This document shows, in pieces, positions 25,610 to 35,000 of a DNA stretch of 64,000 nt. The translations under genes and the position numbers were made by a program. The notes beneath the pieces are model-generated. The model ran no database searches. It had not been told where the DNA came from and worked only from the letters and a program-made list of their open reading frames with translations. Numbering within the stretch: the first letter of the stretch is position 1; each line of letters begins with the position of its first letter. The stretch lies in NCBI GenBank assembly GCA_013036995.1, contig JAAOXG010000059.1, positions 1 to 64,000 on the forward strand, in the 5' to 3' direction. The stretch is from Lacrimispora defluvii (GTDB lineage Bacteria > Bacillota > Clostridia > Lachnospirales > Lachnospiraceae).

Positions 25610-25616
25610 GGTGCGG

Positions 25617-25700
25617 ATGAAATATGACTTTAAAGACCTTATGGCCTTTGGTATGTTCATAATCGCATTGCTTACCTTTATTTTCGTAAATTGTAAGTAG
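25617..25700 (+). CDS. holin-like type I toxin peptide (Hol_Tox-like)
   Basis: A 27-residue peptide, too short for most gene callers. It has a charged N-terminus (MKYDFKD), one hydrophobic segment (LMAFGMFIIALLTFIF) and a VNCK tail. The 'LMAFGMFI.ALLTFIF' core matches the short putative holin-like toxins of Firmicutes (Hol_Tox, PF16935 style). SD GGAGG lies 8 bases before ATG 25617; a GTG at 25611 is also in frame. The structured leader, a stem-loop with terminator downstream and isolation between genes all fit a type I toxin-antitoxin locus whose antisense RNA would come from the opposite strand. Confidence 0.65.
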   Translation: MKYDFKDLMAFGMFIIALLTFIFVNCK

Positions 25701-25727
25701 CGTTTTCTAAAGTCCCAGAAATGGGCA

Positions 25728-25817
25728 ATAGAAAATCCCCCTTGTATACTTGGCTGGTATCGGGGGATTTCTATCTTCTTATAGGCCAACCCCTTGTATT
25801 GGGGCGATTGTTTTTTT
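25728..25817 (+). terminator. long stem-loop and terminator downstream of the toxin ORF
   Basis: ATAGAAAATCCCCC (25728-25741) pairs with GGGGGATTTCTAT (25762-25774) with one bulge. A second hairpin, CCCC-TTGTATT-GGGG (25790-25804), is followed by T7 (25811-25817). The first may be part of the toxin 3' UTR where an antisense RNA binds; the second looks like the terminator. The antitoxin RNA itself is inferred. Confidence 0.5.
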
Positions 25818-25861
25818 GTAATTCCAATATAGCATATTTGGAGTAGCATTTCAAAGGTTAA

Positions 25862-25932
<71 letters not shown>

Positions 25933-25956
25933 ATGCTATTGTTTGACACATCCCGT

Positions 25957-25986
25957 ATTATACCACAATAGACTTTATTATTTCAA
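25957..25986 (-). promoter_or_regulatory. promoter of tRNA-Gly
   Basis: Minus strand: TTGAAA (25986-25981), 18 bases, TATAAT (25962-25957), 25 bases upstream of the tRNA 5' end. Confidence 0.75.
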
Positions 25987-26025
25987 TAGGTTTTTCTGAA
26001 AATTGGTAAAAAATTCCCCATAAAC

Positions 26026-26055
26026 TTGCCAAAAATGGAAAAACCATTGTATAAT
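26026..26055 (+). promoter_or_regulatory. promoter of the topoisomerase operon
   Basis: TTGCCA (26026-26031), 18 bases, TATAAT (26050-26055); SD GGAGGAG follows at about 26078-26084. Confidence 0.8.
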
Positions 26056-26088
26056 GGGATTTGATAATACAAGATGTGGAGGAGTAAC

Positions 26089-28008
26089 ATGGCGAAAACG
26101 CAGTATAATGCGGACAGTATTACCGTGCTGGAAGGCCTTGAGGCGGTACGGAAACGTCCGGGAATGTATATAGGAAGTGTTGGGACAAAGGGACTGAATC
26201 ATCTGATTTATGAAATTGTTGATAACGCAGTGGACGAGCACCTGGCAGGTTTCTGTAATCAGATCTGGGTGACACTGGAGGCCGATGGGTCCTGTACAGT
26301 CAAAGACTCTGGCCGTGGTATTCCGGTTGAGATGCACAAGAAAGGTGTTTCAGCGGAACGAGTGGTTTTATCTACCCTTCATGCAGGCGGTAAGTTTGAC
26401 AACGATGCTTACAAAACCAGTGGAGGACTTCATGGTGTAGGTTCTTCCGTGGTAAATGCCTTGTCTGATTACATGAGTGTCAAAGTATATAAAGATGGTC
26501 TGATTCATTATGACAAATACGAGCGGGGCATACCAACGGTGGAGCTGGTGGATGGCCTGCTTCCTACGTTGGGAAAAACCAGAGAGACAGGAACGGAAAT
26601 CAATTTCCTTCCTGATGAGACTATATTTGAAAAGATACGTTTCAAAGCGGAATGGCTGAAAAGCCGTCTTCACGAAACGGCATACTTAAATCCCAATCTT
26701 CATATCTCTTATACTAACAAGAGAGCAGGAGAACAGGAAAAGGTGGAATTTTATGAGCCGGAAGGAATTGTTGCTTACGTAAAGGAATTAAACGCTGGAA
26801 AAGAAGCTGTCCATGACCCGGTTTATTTTAAAGGAATTGTTGATAAAGTGGAAGTGGAAGCTGCCATTCAGTTTGTGGATACCTTTGAAGAAAACATACT
26901 TGGTTTTTGTAACAACATATTCACCCAGGAGGGCGGAACCCATTTAGCCGGTTTTAAGACCCGTTTTACCCAGTTGATTAACAGTTATGCCAGAGAACTG
27001 GGTATATTAAAAGAAAAAGACACCAATTTCACAGGAGCTGACACGAGAAACGGTCTGACTGCAGTGATCGCAGTCAAGCATCCGGATCCTATCTTTGAGG
27101 GGCAGACGAAGACAAAGCTTGCCAGCGCAGACGCTACAAAGGCAGTTTTTACTGTGACAGGCGATGAGCTGCAAAGATATTTTGACCGGAACTTGGAAGT
27201 ACTTAAATCCGTTATCAGCTGTGCGGAAAAGTCAGCTAAGATCCGCAAGGCAGAAGAAAAGGCCAAAACCAATATGCTCAGCAAGTCAAGATTTTCTTTT
27301 GACAGCAACGGAAAGCTGGCTAACTGTGAAAGCAGGGATGCTTCCAGATGTGAAATATTTATTGTCGAGGGAGATTCGGCGGGCGGCTCTGCCAAGACGG
27401 CCAGAAACCGTCAGTACCAGGCCATACTGCCCATTCGCGGTAAAATTTTAAATGTGGAAAAGGCTTCCATTGATAAAGTATTGGCCAACGCCGAAATTAA
27501 AACAATGATTAATACCTTTGGGTGCGGATTTTCTGAGGGTTATGGCAATGATTTTGATATTACAAAGCTTCGTTATGATAAAATTATTCTTATGACTGAT
27601 GCCGATGTGGATGGCAGTCATATCGATACGCTGCTGTTAACATTTTTATACCGGTTTATGCCTGAATTAATTTACGATGGCCATGTTTATATCGCTATGC
27701 CGCCACTGTTTAAAGTGATTCCAAAGCGCGGAGAGGAACAGTATCTTTACGATGAAAAAGAGCTGGAACGTTACAGAAAAACACATACCGGCGAATTTAC
27801 CCTTCAGCGTTATAAAGGTCTTGGAGAGATGGATGCAGAACAGCTTTGGGAAACAACTCTGGATCCGGATCGGCGTGTATTAAAGCAGGTTGAAATTGAA
27901 GATGCGCGGATGGCCTCGGAAATAACGGAAATGCTTATGGGAAGCGATGTACTTCCCAGAAGACAGTTTATTTATGAGCATGCGGATGAAGCGGAGATCG
28001 ATGCGTAA
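26089..28008 (+). CDS. parE: type IIA topoisomerase subunit B (ParE/GyrB-like ATPase)
   Basis: A 639-residue protein; SD GGAGGAG supports ATG 26089. N-terminal GHKL ATPase: NAVDE (catalytic Glu), DSGRGIPV and GGLHGVGSSVVNAL. The transducer has the GQTKTKL lysine motif. TOPRIM has EGDSAGG and DADVDGSHI. The C-terminal YKGLGEMDAEQLWETT is the usual DNA-binding tail. It partners with the next gene, 11 bases away. Many Lachnospiraceae carry such a pair in addition to dnaA-linked gyrBA, and it is usually taken as topoisomerase IV. The ParE rather than GyrB call rests on the partner (no GyrA box) and on location. Confidence 0.85.
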   Translation: MAKTQYNADSITVLEGLEAVRKRPGMYIGSVGTKGLNHLIYEIVDNAVDEHLAGFCNQIWVTLEADGSCTVKDSGRGIPVEMHKKGVSAERVVLSTLHAGGKFDNDAYKTSGGLHGVGSSVVNALSDYMSVKVYKDGLIHYDKYERGIPTVELVDGLLPTLGKTRETGTEINFLPDETIFEKIRFKAEWLKSRLHETAYLNPNLHISYTNKRAGEQEKVEFYEPEGIVAYVKELNAGKEAVHDPVYFKGIVDKVEVEAAIQFVDTFEENILGFCNNIFTQEGGTHLAGFKTRFTQLINSYARELGILKEKDTNFTGADTRNGLTAVIAVKHPDPIFEGQTKTKLASADATKAVFTVTGDELQRYFDRNLEVLKSVISCAEKSAKIRKAEEKAKTNMLSKSRFSFDSNGKLANCESRDASRCEIFIVEGDSAGGSAKTARNRQYQAILPIRGKILNVEKASIDKVLANAEIKTMINTFGCGFSEGYGNDFDITKLRYDKIILMTDADVDGSHIDTLLLTFLYRFMPELIYDGHVYIAMPPLFKVIPKRGEEQYLYDEKELERYRKTHTGEFTLQRYKGLGEMDAEQLWETTLDPDRRVLKQVEIEDARMASEITEMLMGSDVLPRRQFIYEHADEAEIDA

Positions 28009-28019
28009 GGAGAAGGAAT

Positions 28020-30254
28020 ATGGCAGAAAAAATTATTAAGACAGAGTATTCCGAGGAAATGCAGAAAAGCTACATGAACTACTCCATGAGTGTCATTACA
28101 GCCCGAGCTATCCCGGATGCGAGAGACGGATTAAAGCCGGTGCAGCGCCGCGTACTTTACGATATGAGCGAACTGCATTTAAATCATGATAAACCACACA
28201 GAAAATCAGCGCGAATTGTGGGCGATACCATGGGTAAATATCACCCCCATGGTGACAGTTCCATCTACGAGACTCTGGTTGTGATGTCCCAGGTATTTAA
28301 AAAAGGAGTTCCTCTGGTAAACGGGCACGGTAACTTCGGTTCCATTGAGGGTGACGGTGCAGCGGCCATGCGATACACGGAAGCAAGACTGGAAAAGTTT
28401 GCCGAAGAGGTTTATTTGAAAGACCTGGATAAAACCGTGGAATTTATTCCTAATTACGATGAGACGGAAAAAGAACCGGAGGTTCTTCCGGTTCGGGTTC
28501 CTAATCTGCTGATTAATGGTGCGGAAGGTATTGCAGTGGGCATGAGTACCAGCATCCCTCCCCATAATTTAGGTGAAGTGGTGGACGCAGTTCAGGCATA
28601 TATAGATAATCCTGATATTTCTGTAAGTGAACTGATGGAATATCTGCCGGGTCCTGATTTCCCTACAGGCGGAATTATTGCCAACAAAAGCGATCTTCCC
28701 TCTATCTATGAAACCGGAATGGGGAAAATAAAGCTTCGGGGAAAAATCGAAGTAGAGCTTGGTAAGCGAAAAGCCGATAAGGACAAGCTGATTATTACTG
28801 AGATTCCATATACCATGGTTGGAGCCGGAATCAATAAATTCCTTATGGATATAGCTGATCTGGTAGAGAATAAAAAGCTTACAGATGTAATAGATATTTC
28901 CAATCAGTCCAACAAAGAAGGAATCCGTATCGTTTTAGAACTTCGTAAAGATGCGGATGTAGAAAAAATCCGAAACATTCTTTATAAAAAGACAAAATTA
29001 GAAGATACTTATGGCGTTAATATGCTTGCAATAGCGGATGGACGCCCGGAAATCCTGAATCTAAAAGGTATTTTAAAGAATTATCTGGACTTCCAGTACA
29101 AAAATGCAACCAGAAAATATCAGGTTCTTCTGGATAAAGAACTGGAAAAGAAAGAAATAAAAGAAGGTCTTATAAAGGCCTGTGATATTATTGATTTAAT
29201 TATAGCAGTTTTAAGAGGATCGAAGAATCTAAAGGATGCAAAAAACTGTCTGATGACAGGCGATATCTCAAATATTTCTTTCCGGGTCAAGGGCTTTGAA
29301 GAAGATGCAAAAAAACTGTGTTTCACTGAAAAGCAGGCAAGTGCGATTCTCGAGATGCGGTTATATAAGCTGATTGGACTGGAGATTCTTCAGTTGGAAA
29401 AAGAATTCAAAGAAACACTGGCAAAGATTAAAGAATATGAGAAAATACTTTCCAGCAGAAAGAATATGGATGAGGTCATAAAAAAGGATCTGGATTATAT
29501 AAAGGCAGAATACGGTACCCCGAGAAAGACTCTGATTGAAGACGGTAAGGAAGCCGTATATGATGAAGCAGCCGTAACTGTTTCAGAAGTTACCTTTGTA
29601 ATGGACAGATTTGGTTATTGTAAGATACTGGATAAAAATACTTATGACAGAAATAAAGAAACCATTGAAACCGAGAATCCTTTTGTGGTAAACTGTCTGA
29701 ATACGGACAAAATCTGTATTTTCACTAATACTGGAAATTTACATCAGATAAAAGTATTGGATATCCCGGGTGGAAAGCTTCGTGACAAGGGGACTCCTAT
29801 TGATAATTTAAGTAAATTTGACGGGACGAAGGAAGAGATCATTTATTTATCCCATGCAGGTGGATTAAAAGGGAATAAGTTTTTGTTTGCAACCAGGCAG
29901 GCTTTGATTAAGATGGTTCCAGGAGAGGAATTTGAAACCAATAACCGTACTGTGGCTGCAACCAGACTGGTGGATGACGATTTGGTAATTTGTGCACTGC
30001 CATATGGGGGACAGACGGATGTAGTCCTTCAGACTTCTTCCGGAGTATTTTTACGTTTTGCCTCCGATGAGATTCCCGAGATGAAGAAGAATGCCAGAGG
30101 GGTAAGAGGAATAAAGCTGTCGCCCGGTGAGAGTCTGGAAGCTGTCTATCTCCTTGGAGATGAACCAGTGATACAATACAAAGAAAAAGAAGTGCATTTA
30201 AACCGTTTAAAGATAGGCAAAAGAGATGGAAAAGGCAGTAAGGTTCGCCTTTAA
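28020..30254 (+). CDS. parC: type IIA topoisomerase subunit A (ParC/GyrA-like)
   Basis: A 744-residue DNA-cleavage subunit. It shows RPLQRR-like [24 protein letters not shown] with S80 and E84 exactly at the ParC quinolone positions (wild-type residues), and catalytic Tyr119 in AAAMRYTE. The C-terminal beta-propeller is present (about 500-740), but I see no QRRGGKG-type GyrA box in it, so DNA wrapping and supercoiling are unlikely. This argues for topoisomerase IV-like decatenation. It follows parE directly. The protein ends [11 protein letters not shown], a little like a reduced box. Confidence 0.85.
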   Translation: MAEKIIKTEYSEEMQKSYMNYSMSVITARAIPDARDGLKPVQRRVLYDMSELHLNHDKPHRKSARIVGDTMGKYHPHGDSSIYETLVVMSQVFKKGVPLVNGHGNFGSIEGDGAAAMRYTEARLEKFAEEVYLKDLDKTVEFIPNYDETEKEPEVLPVRVPNLLINGAEGIAVGMSTSIPPHNLGEVVDAVQAYIDNPDISVSELMEYLPGPDFPTGGIIANKSDLPSIYETGMGKIKLRGKIEVELGKRKADKDKLIITEIPYTMVGAGINKFLMDIADLVENKKLTDVIDISNQSNKEGIRIVLELRKDADVEKIRNILYKKTKLEDTYGVNMLAIADGRPEILNLKGILKNYLDFQYKNATRKYQVLLDKELEKKEIKEGLIKACDIIDLIIAVLRGSKNLKDAKNCLMTGDISNISFRVKGFEEDAKKLCFTEKQASAILEMRLYKLIGLEILQLEKEFKETLAKIKEYEKILSSRKNMDEVIKKDLDYIKAEYGTPRKTLIEDGKEAVYDEAAVTVSEVTFVMDRFGYCKILDKNTYDRNKETIETENPFVVNCLNTDKICIFTNTGNLHQIKVLDIPGGKLRDKGTPIDNLSKFDGTKEEIIYLSHAGGLKGNKFLFATRQALIKMVPGEEFETNNRTVAATRLVDDDLVICALPYGGQTDVVLQTSSGVFLRFASDEIPEMKKNARGVRGIKLSPGESLEAVYLLGDEPVIQYKEKEVHLNRLKIGKRDGKGSKVRL

Positions 30255-30414
30255 TGCTTTACTGCAACACACATTTCAAAGAAATGTCTTCCTGATGCGC
30301 ACAAATGTATTTTTCTGACGAATAAATATTGATTTTTTTTTCACTTTGTTATAGGATAGTTAAGAATTTAGCGTATTATAGTATTACAAAATGAAAAGAA
30401 ATGAGGAGAGTGCG

Positions 30415-31503
30415 ATGGAAAAGAAGTTGCGAGTTGGTATATTGGGAGCTACCGGTATGGTTGGTCAGAGATTTATATCTCTGCTTGAGAACCACCCATG
30501 GTATGAGGTGGTGACTGTGGCAGCCAGTCCCCGTTCAGCAGGAAAATCATATGAAGAGGCAGTTGGAGACCGTTGGAAGATGACAACTCCCATGCCGGAA
30601 GCAGTAAAACACTTAACAGTCATGAATGTAAATGAAGTTGAGGCAGTTGCAGCAGGCGTGGATTTTGTATTCAGCGCAGTGGATATGACCAAAGATGAGA
30701 TTAAAGCCATAGAAGAAGCATATGCAAAAACTGAGACACCGGTTGTTTCCAACAACAGCGCCCATAGATGGACACCGGATGTACCTATGGTAATTCCGGA
30801 GATCAATCCAGAGCATTTTGAAATAATAAAAGATCAAAGAAAGCGCCTTGGTACAGAGCGTGGATTTATTGCTGTAAAACCCAACTGCTCTATCCAAAGC
30901 TATGCACCGGTTCTCACTGCATGGAAAGAGTTTGAACCATACGAGGTGGTAGCTACAACCTATCAGGCGATTTCAGGCGCAGGAAAGACCTTTAAAGACT
31001 GGCCTGAGATGGAAGGAAACATTATTCCTTATATCGGCGGTGAGGAAGAGAAAAGCGAGCAGGAGCCCCTTCGTTTATGGGGAACCATTAAAAATGGAGA
31101 GATTGTAAAAGCGCAGGAGCCGGTAATTACCTGCCAGTGCATTCGTGTTCCAGTTCTCAATGGTCACACTGCAGCTGTTTTCGTAAAATTCCGCAAGCAG
31201 CCGGCTAAAGAAGAATTAATAGACCGTCTGGTGAACTTTAAGGGGCTTCCACAGGAGCTTAATCTTCCAAGTGCACCAAAGCAGTTTATCCAGTACTTAG
31301 AAGAAGATAACCGTCCTCAGGTTGCCCTTGATGTGGATTTTGAAAGCGGAATGGGAGTTTCTGTAGGTCGTTTAAGAACAGATTCTGTGTATGATTATAA
31401 ATTTATTGGTTTGTCCCACAATACAGTTCGGGGGGCAGCCGGCGGCGCAGTACTCAGTGCAGAGCTTTTGACTGCGAAAGGGTATATCAAAGCCAGAGAT
31501 TAA
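30415..31503 (+). CDS. asd: aspartate-semialdehyde dehydrogenase
   Basis: A 362-residue NADP enzyme of the lysine, threonine and methionine pathways that makes aspartate semialdehyde from aspartyl phosphate. SD GAGGAGAG points to ATG 30415; an in-frame ATG at 30391 lacks an SD. It has the nucleotide motif GILGATGMVGQRF, the catalytic Cys in VKPNCSIQSY and a His in VLNGHTAAVFV. It belongs to the archaeal/fungal-type (class 2) ASADH rather than the E. coli class by its KPNCSIQ and SGAGKT motifs. It is followed by a terminator, so monocistronic. A hairpin (30271-30287) and an A/T-rich promoter region precede it. Confidence 0.95.
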   Translation: MEKKLRVGILGATGMVGQRFISLLENHPWYEVVTVAASPRSAGKSYEEAVGDRWKMTTPMPEAVKHLTVMNVNEVEAVAAGVDFVFSAVDMTKDEIKAIEEAYAKTETPVVSNNSAHRWTPDVPMVIPEINPEHFEIIKDQRKRLGTERGFIAVKPNCSIQSYAPVLTAWKEFEPYEVVATTYQAISGAGKTFKDWPEMEGNIIPYIGGEEEKSEQEPLRLWGTIKNGEIVKAQEPVITCQCIRVPVLNGHTAAVFVKFRKQPAKEELIDRLVNFKGLPQELNLPSAPKQFIQYLEEDNRPQVALDVDFESGMGVSVGRLRTDSVYDYKFIGLSHNTVRGAAGGAVLSAELLTAKGYIKARD

Positions 31504-31513
31504 CTGGATTATG

Positions 31514-31543
31514 AGGCTCTCTCTGTCCAGGAGAGAGCCTTTA
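31514..31543 (+). terminator. terminator after asd
   Basis: Perfect 10-bp stem AGGCTCTCTC / GAGAGAGCCT around 7 bases, then TTTAT. Confidence 0.8.
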
Positions 31544-31569
31544 TAAAATAGGTATATGGAGGAAGTAAG

Positions 31570-32628
31570 ATGGCATACAAAAAAGAACTTTGGGGAAACA
31601 TGCCGGATGGCAGAGAGGTGTATTTATATACACTGGTAAATGAAAACAAAGTATCTGCTTCATTTACAAATCTGGGTGCAGTTTGGGTAACCATGAATGT
31701 GTCTGATCGGAACGGAAAGGAAACGGATGTGGTATTAGGGTATGATAGTGTATCGGATTATCTGCTCAACCCGCCTCACTTTGGTGCTCCCATTGGAAGA
31801 AATGCCAACCGTATTGCCGGTGCAAAGTTTATGATTAATGGGAAAGAATATAAACTTGCAGCTAATAACAGCACCAATAACTTACACAGCGGTCCGGATC
31901 TTTATCATTCACGTCTTTGGGACAGTGAGGCAGAAGAAAATGATATGGGAACCAGTGTGAGCTTCTCCCTGTTTTCACCGGATGGAGATCAGGGATATCC
32001 CGGCAATGCCAATATTACCATAACATATACCCTCACACCAGATGATGGCTTAAAGATTGATTATCATATGATCTGTGACGAGGATACAGTTGCAAACTTT
32101 ACCAATCACAGCTATTTTAATCTGGATGGACATGATAGCGGAAGTGCATTAGATCAGAAAGTATGGATTGATGCCGATACATATACCAGGGCTGATGAAA
32201 TTTCAATTCCAACAGGCGAATTTACACCGGTAAAGGGAACACCCATGGACTTCACTGTTATGAAAACAATCGGGCAGGATATCAATGAAGATTATGAAGC
32301 ACTTGTTTTTGGAAGCGGCTATGACCATAACTGGGTCTTAAATCATCCGTCAAAAGAACTGGCTTTATGCGCAGCTTCAGAGTCTGATAAGACAGGAATC
32401 AGAATGGAAGTGTATACCGATCTTCCGGGAATGCAGTTCTATACTGCAAACTTTTTAAATGACCAGATGCCTGGTAAGGGTGGAGCAGTTTACAGCAAAC
32501 GCTGCTGCTATTGCTTTGAAACCCAATACTACCCCAATGCAGTGAATACTCCTGAATTCCCTTCCCCGATTCTTAAAGCGGGACAGGAATATCAGACAAC
32601 CACAATATATAAGTTTTCAACAATATAG
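31570..32628 (+). CDS. galM: aldose 1-epimerase
   Basis: A 352-residue cytoplasmic mutarotase that interconverts alpha and beta anomers of hexoses. Recognised by FGAPIGRNANRIAGAKF (Arg), NNLHSGPDLYHSRLW (His near 97), NFTNHSYFNLDGHDSG (second His), and a late CFETQYYPNAVNTPEFPSPIL with the catalytic Glu. SD GGAGGAAG lies 5 bases before ATG 31570. It is likely transcribed alone from its own leader. Confidence 0.93.
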   Translation: MAYKKELWGNMPDGREVYLYTLVNENKVSASFTNLGAVWVTMNVSDRNGKETDVVLGYDSVSDYLLNPPHFGAPIGRNANRIAGAKFMINGKEYKLAANNSTNNLHSGPDLYHSRLWDSEAEENDMGTSVSFSLFSPDGDQGYPGNANITITYTLTPDDGLKIDYHMICDEDTVANFTNHSYFNLDGHDSGSALDQKVWIDADTYTRADEISIPTGEFTPVKGTPMDFTVMKTIGQDINEDYEALVFGSGYDHNWVLNHPSKELALCAASESDKTGIRMEVYTDLPGMQFYTANFLNDQMPGKGGAVYSKRCCYCFETQYYPNAVNTPEFPSPILKAGQEYQTTTIYKFSTI

Positions 32629-32647
32629 AAATATAAAGATATAAATT

Positions 32648-32673
32648 CAGGGACGCAGATTATTGCGCCCCTG
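32648..32673 (+). terminator. hairpin between galM and the EamA transporter gene
   Basis: CAGGGACGCA pairs with TGCGCCCCTG (one mismatch) around six bases. There is no T run after it, so a weak terminator or a leader structure. Confidence 0.4.
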
Positions 32674-32704
32674 TACGCTTGTGAAAGGACATAATTGTAT
32701 ACTT

Positions 32705-33592
32705 ATGAATAAAGTGAATGAAAAAGGAATAAAAGCACTGTCAGTTATGGGACTGATTATCACCACGGTAATATGGGGAAGTGCTTTTGTGGTAATGAAA
32801 AATTCGGTGGATGTCATATCACCAACCTATCTGCTGGCACTCCGGTTTACCATTGCTTTTGCAGCTCTTACAGTGGTATTTTGGAAGCGCTTGAAGAGGG
32901 TGGGAAAGACAGATATTATCTGCGGTCTGGTTTTGGGATTTTTTCTGTTTATCAGTTATTTCTTTCAGACCTATGGGTTGAAGTATACCACTGCCAGTAA
33001 AAATGCTTTTATTACTACATTATACGTCATTCTTGTTCCTTTTTTGCACTGGCTTTTTAATAGAAAAAAACCTTCAAAGAACAATGTGGGAGCGGCAGTT
33101 ATCGCAGTTATCGGTCTGGGGTTTATTTCCCTGGAGGGTGACTTGAGAGTGAATATTGGTGATTTTATGACTCTTATCTGTGGTATATTTTTTGCTTTTC
33201 ATATTGTATTTGTTGACCGGTATACAGAAAGCCATGATCCTATTATATTAACGGTAATGCAGATGGCAGTTGCGGCCGGGTTAAGCTGGGTGGTTGCTCC
33301 GCTTTTAGAGGGAGGACTGGATCTGTCTGTAATTAATTACTCCATGGCGGTCAGCCTTCTATATCTTGGTATTTTCAGCACAATGATCTGTTTTCTGCTT
33401 CAGAATATGGGGCAGAAGCATTTAAGTCCCAATACTTCTTCTATTATTCTGTCTTTTGAATCAGTATTTGGTCTGCTATTTTCCGTTTTTTTACTGGGAG
33501 AGCCGGTGACTTTAAAATTACTGACAGGCTGTGCTTTATTGTTTCTGTCGGTTATCTTGTCGGAATTCAAAAAACAAACTCCCGCTGCTTAA
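32705..33592 (+). CDS. DMT-superfamily transporter (EamA family)
   Basis: A 295-residue membrane protein with ten predicted TM helices in two EamA repeats: the first begins TVIWGSAFVVMKNSVD with the GSxF motif, the second begins GDFMTLICGIFFAFHIVFVDR. The second repeat ends with SFESVFGLLFSVFLLGEPVT, the classic EamA 'Esvfa.l.s.l.LgE' motif. The substrate (amino acid or metabolite efflux) is unknown. The start is not firm: AAAGGA lies about 15 bases before ATG 32705, and no better codon has an SD. Confidence 0.88.
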   Translation: MNKVNEKGIKALSVMGLIITTVIWGSAFVVMKNSVDVISPTYLLALRFTIAFAALTVVFWKRLKRVGKTDIICGLVLGFFLFISYFFQTYGLKYTTASKNAFITTLYVILVPFLHWLFNRKKPSKNNVGAAVIAVIGLGFISLEGDLRVNIGDFMTLICGIFFAFHIVFVDRYTESHDPIILTVMQMAVAAGLSWVVAPLLEGGLDLSVINYSMAVSLLYLGIFSTMICFLLQNMGQKHLSPNTSSIILSFESVFGLLFSVFLLGEPVTLKLLTGCALLFLSVILSEFKKQTPAA

Positions 33593-33606
33593 ATCCAGCG
33601 GGAGTT
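33577..33606. terminator. bidirectional terminator
   Basis: Perfect 11-bp stem AACTCCCGCTG / CAGCGGGAGTT around 8 bases, followed by TATATTTT on the plus side and preceded by A-rich sequence that gives U on the minus. It separates convergent genes. Confidence 0.85.
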
Positions 33607-33611
33607 ATATT

Positions 33612-34289
33612 TTAGAAGAAGCTGTAGACCGCCTCCCATATGACGTATCCGTATCCTGCTCTCAGTATGATTAGCAGACCATCAGAAATGATCAATGGAA
33701 TAATACTTTTTCTTGAAAAAGAGTATAAATAATAGCAATACAGAAGTGTTGCAATAAATGCTCCATACATATTTACTCCATTAAACCTTAATGTCTTAGA
33801 CAGATTTATAACATAAATAAGTAAGAAGCTGATAAGAATAACAGACCATTTAGATGAAAGAAGCTGATTCAATTTTGTGAAAATGTATCCTCTGAATATG
33901 AATTCATCTGTCATTTTATTAATAAATGAAATGAAGAGAAGGGTGTATAAATAAGGCATTTCACTGAATGGAAGAGGGCGATCAGCAGTTACGGACATAT
34001 TTGTAAACAACTCCACCGGAACGGAATAAAGAAGGTAGAGAATAACGCCCAGGACTATACCATGTACAATATCTATAATAGAAATGCTTCGCAGCCCAAT
34101 ACTGCCAAGCGGTTCTCCATCCACTTTTCCTGTTATGTAGCAAATCATTGCAATCTCAAAAATACTGATAAAGATTATAACCCATTGATAATGTTTATTT
34201 GTTTCGTAATTTCTCAATAAAAACCCCATCAGTAATACAAAAATATAAATTGATGCAATCTGAAATGTTATTTTGTTTTTTGCTGTCAT
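33612..34289 (-). CDS. CPBP-like membrane protein with degenerate active site
   Basis: A 225-residue protein with about seven TM helices. The region KMTDEFIFRGYIFTKLNQLL matches the first CPBP (CAAX protease/bacteriocin-processing) motif, normally EExxxR; here it is DEFIFR. The second and third motifs (FxxxH and HxxxN/D) have lost their His residues (YVINLSKT; PLIISDGLLI). So it probably keeps the fold but may not be proteolytic. It may serve as a membrane-associated immunity-type or scaffold protein. The start has a weak SD. Confidence 0.6.
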   Translation of the reverse strand: MTAKNKITFQIASIYIFVLLMGFLLRNYETNKHYQWVIIFISIFEIAMICYITGKVDGEPLGSIGLRSISIIDIVHGIVLGVILYLLYSVPVELFTNMSVTADRPLPFSEMPYLYTLLFISFINKMTDEFIFRGYIFTKLNQLLSSKWSVILISFLLIYVINLSKTLRFNGVNMYGAFIATLLYCYYLYSFSRKSIIPLIISDGLLIILRAGYGYVIWEAVYSFF

Positions 34290-34318
34290 AAAAACCCCCC
34301 CGGTTTTATTTACTTATA

Positions 34319-34804
34319 TTAATTGGTAACTTCAATACCTTTACAAACATCAACCCATTCTTTCGCCTGGGCAAATAAAAAAAGTTCTTCATTGGTGAGT
34401 TCTATGGCTGAATTAGAGCTGCCGGCTGCGGGAAAAACAGAAGAGAATCTTTGAAGAGACACATCTAAGTAAGTGGCCGCACAGTCAGGATTGGCAAAGG
34501 GACATACGCCTCCGATTTCATGACCAGTGAGGGCAGATACTTGGTCGGCGGACAGCATTTTTGATTTAATCCCAAATGTTTTTTTAAACTTTGCATTGTC
34601 AATTTTCATGTCGCCGGCCGTAACCACCAGGATACAACTGTTTTCTTCAGAACCATGAAAAGACATGGTTTTTGCAATCCTTGCCGGAATCACATCAAGG
34701 GCTTTTGCTGCTAATTCTACAGTTGCACTGGAAACAGGAAACTCCATAACCTGGCAGTCCCGGCCAGATTCTTTGAAGTATTCTTTTACTTTTTGTACAG
34801 ACAT
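34319..34804 (-). CDS. YbaK/EbsC-family aminoacyl-tRNA deacylase
   Basis: A 161-residue hydrolase that clears misacylated tRNA (Cys-tRNAPro-type in YbaK; the specificity here is unknown). It has SSATVELAAKALDV, ARIAKTMSF, VVTAGDMKIDNAKFKK with the catalytic Lys region, and GHEIGGVCPFA, all typical of the family. Length is normal. The SD GGAGTG lies about 8 bases before ATG 34804. The ebsC name is also used for it. It stands alone on this strand, upstream of the CPBP-like gene. Confidence 0.88.
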   Translation of the reverse strand: MSVQKVKEYFKESGRDCQVMEFPVSSATVELAAKALDVIPARIAKTMSFHGSEENSCILVVTAGDMKIDNAKFKKTFGIKSKMLSADQVSALTGHEIGGVCPFANPDCAATYLDVSLQRFSSVFPAAGSSNSAIELTNEELFLFAQAKEWVDVCKGIEVTN

Positions 34805-34936
34805 AAGAAAAACACTCCTTTGTTTTCGCGTAATGGAATTTTAAGTAAATTGTTAATTATTGTACCATTGATATTAAAATTTATCAATGTTATAATAAAA
34901 TTTGATGTGCCTATTAGTGAGAGTTGTCAGAAATAT

Positions 34937-34965
34937 TTGCTATTCATGAAGTTTAATGGTATAAT
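34937..34965 (+). promoter_or_regulatory. promoter of topB
   Basis: TTGCTA (34937-34942), 17 bases, TATAAT (34960-34965). SD AGTAGGGAG lies 7 bases before ATG 35001. Confidence 0.75.
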
Positions 34966-35000
34966 AGAACGGTTACTATCACAAAGCAGTAGGGAGTTAT

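Noticed and set aside
30271-30414. Possible lysine riboswitch in front of asd
   Set aside because: The gap is too short (about 160 bases) and shows only one small hairpin; none of the conserved multi-helix core is seen.
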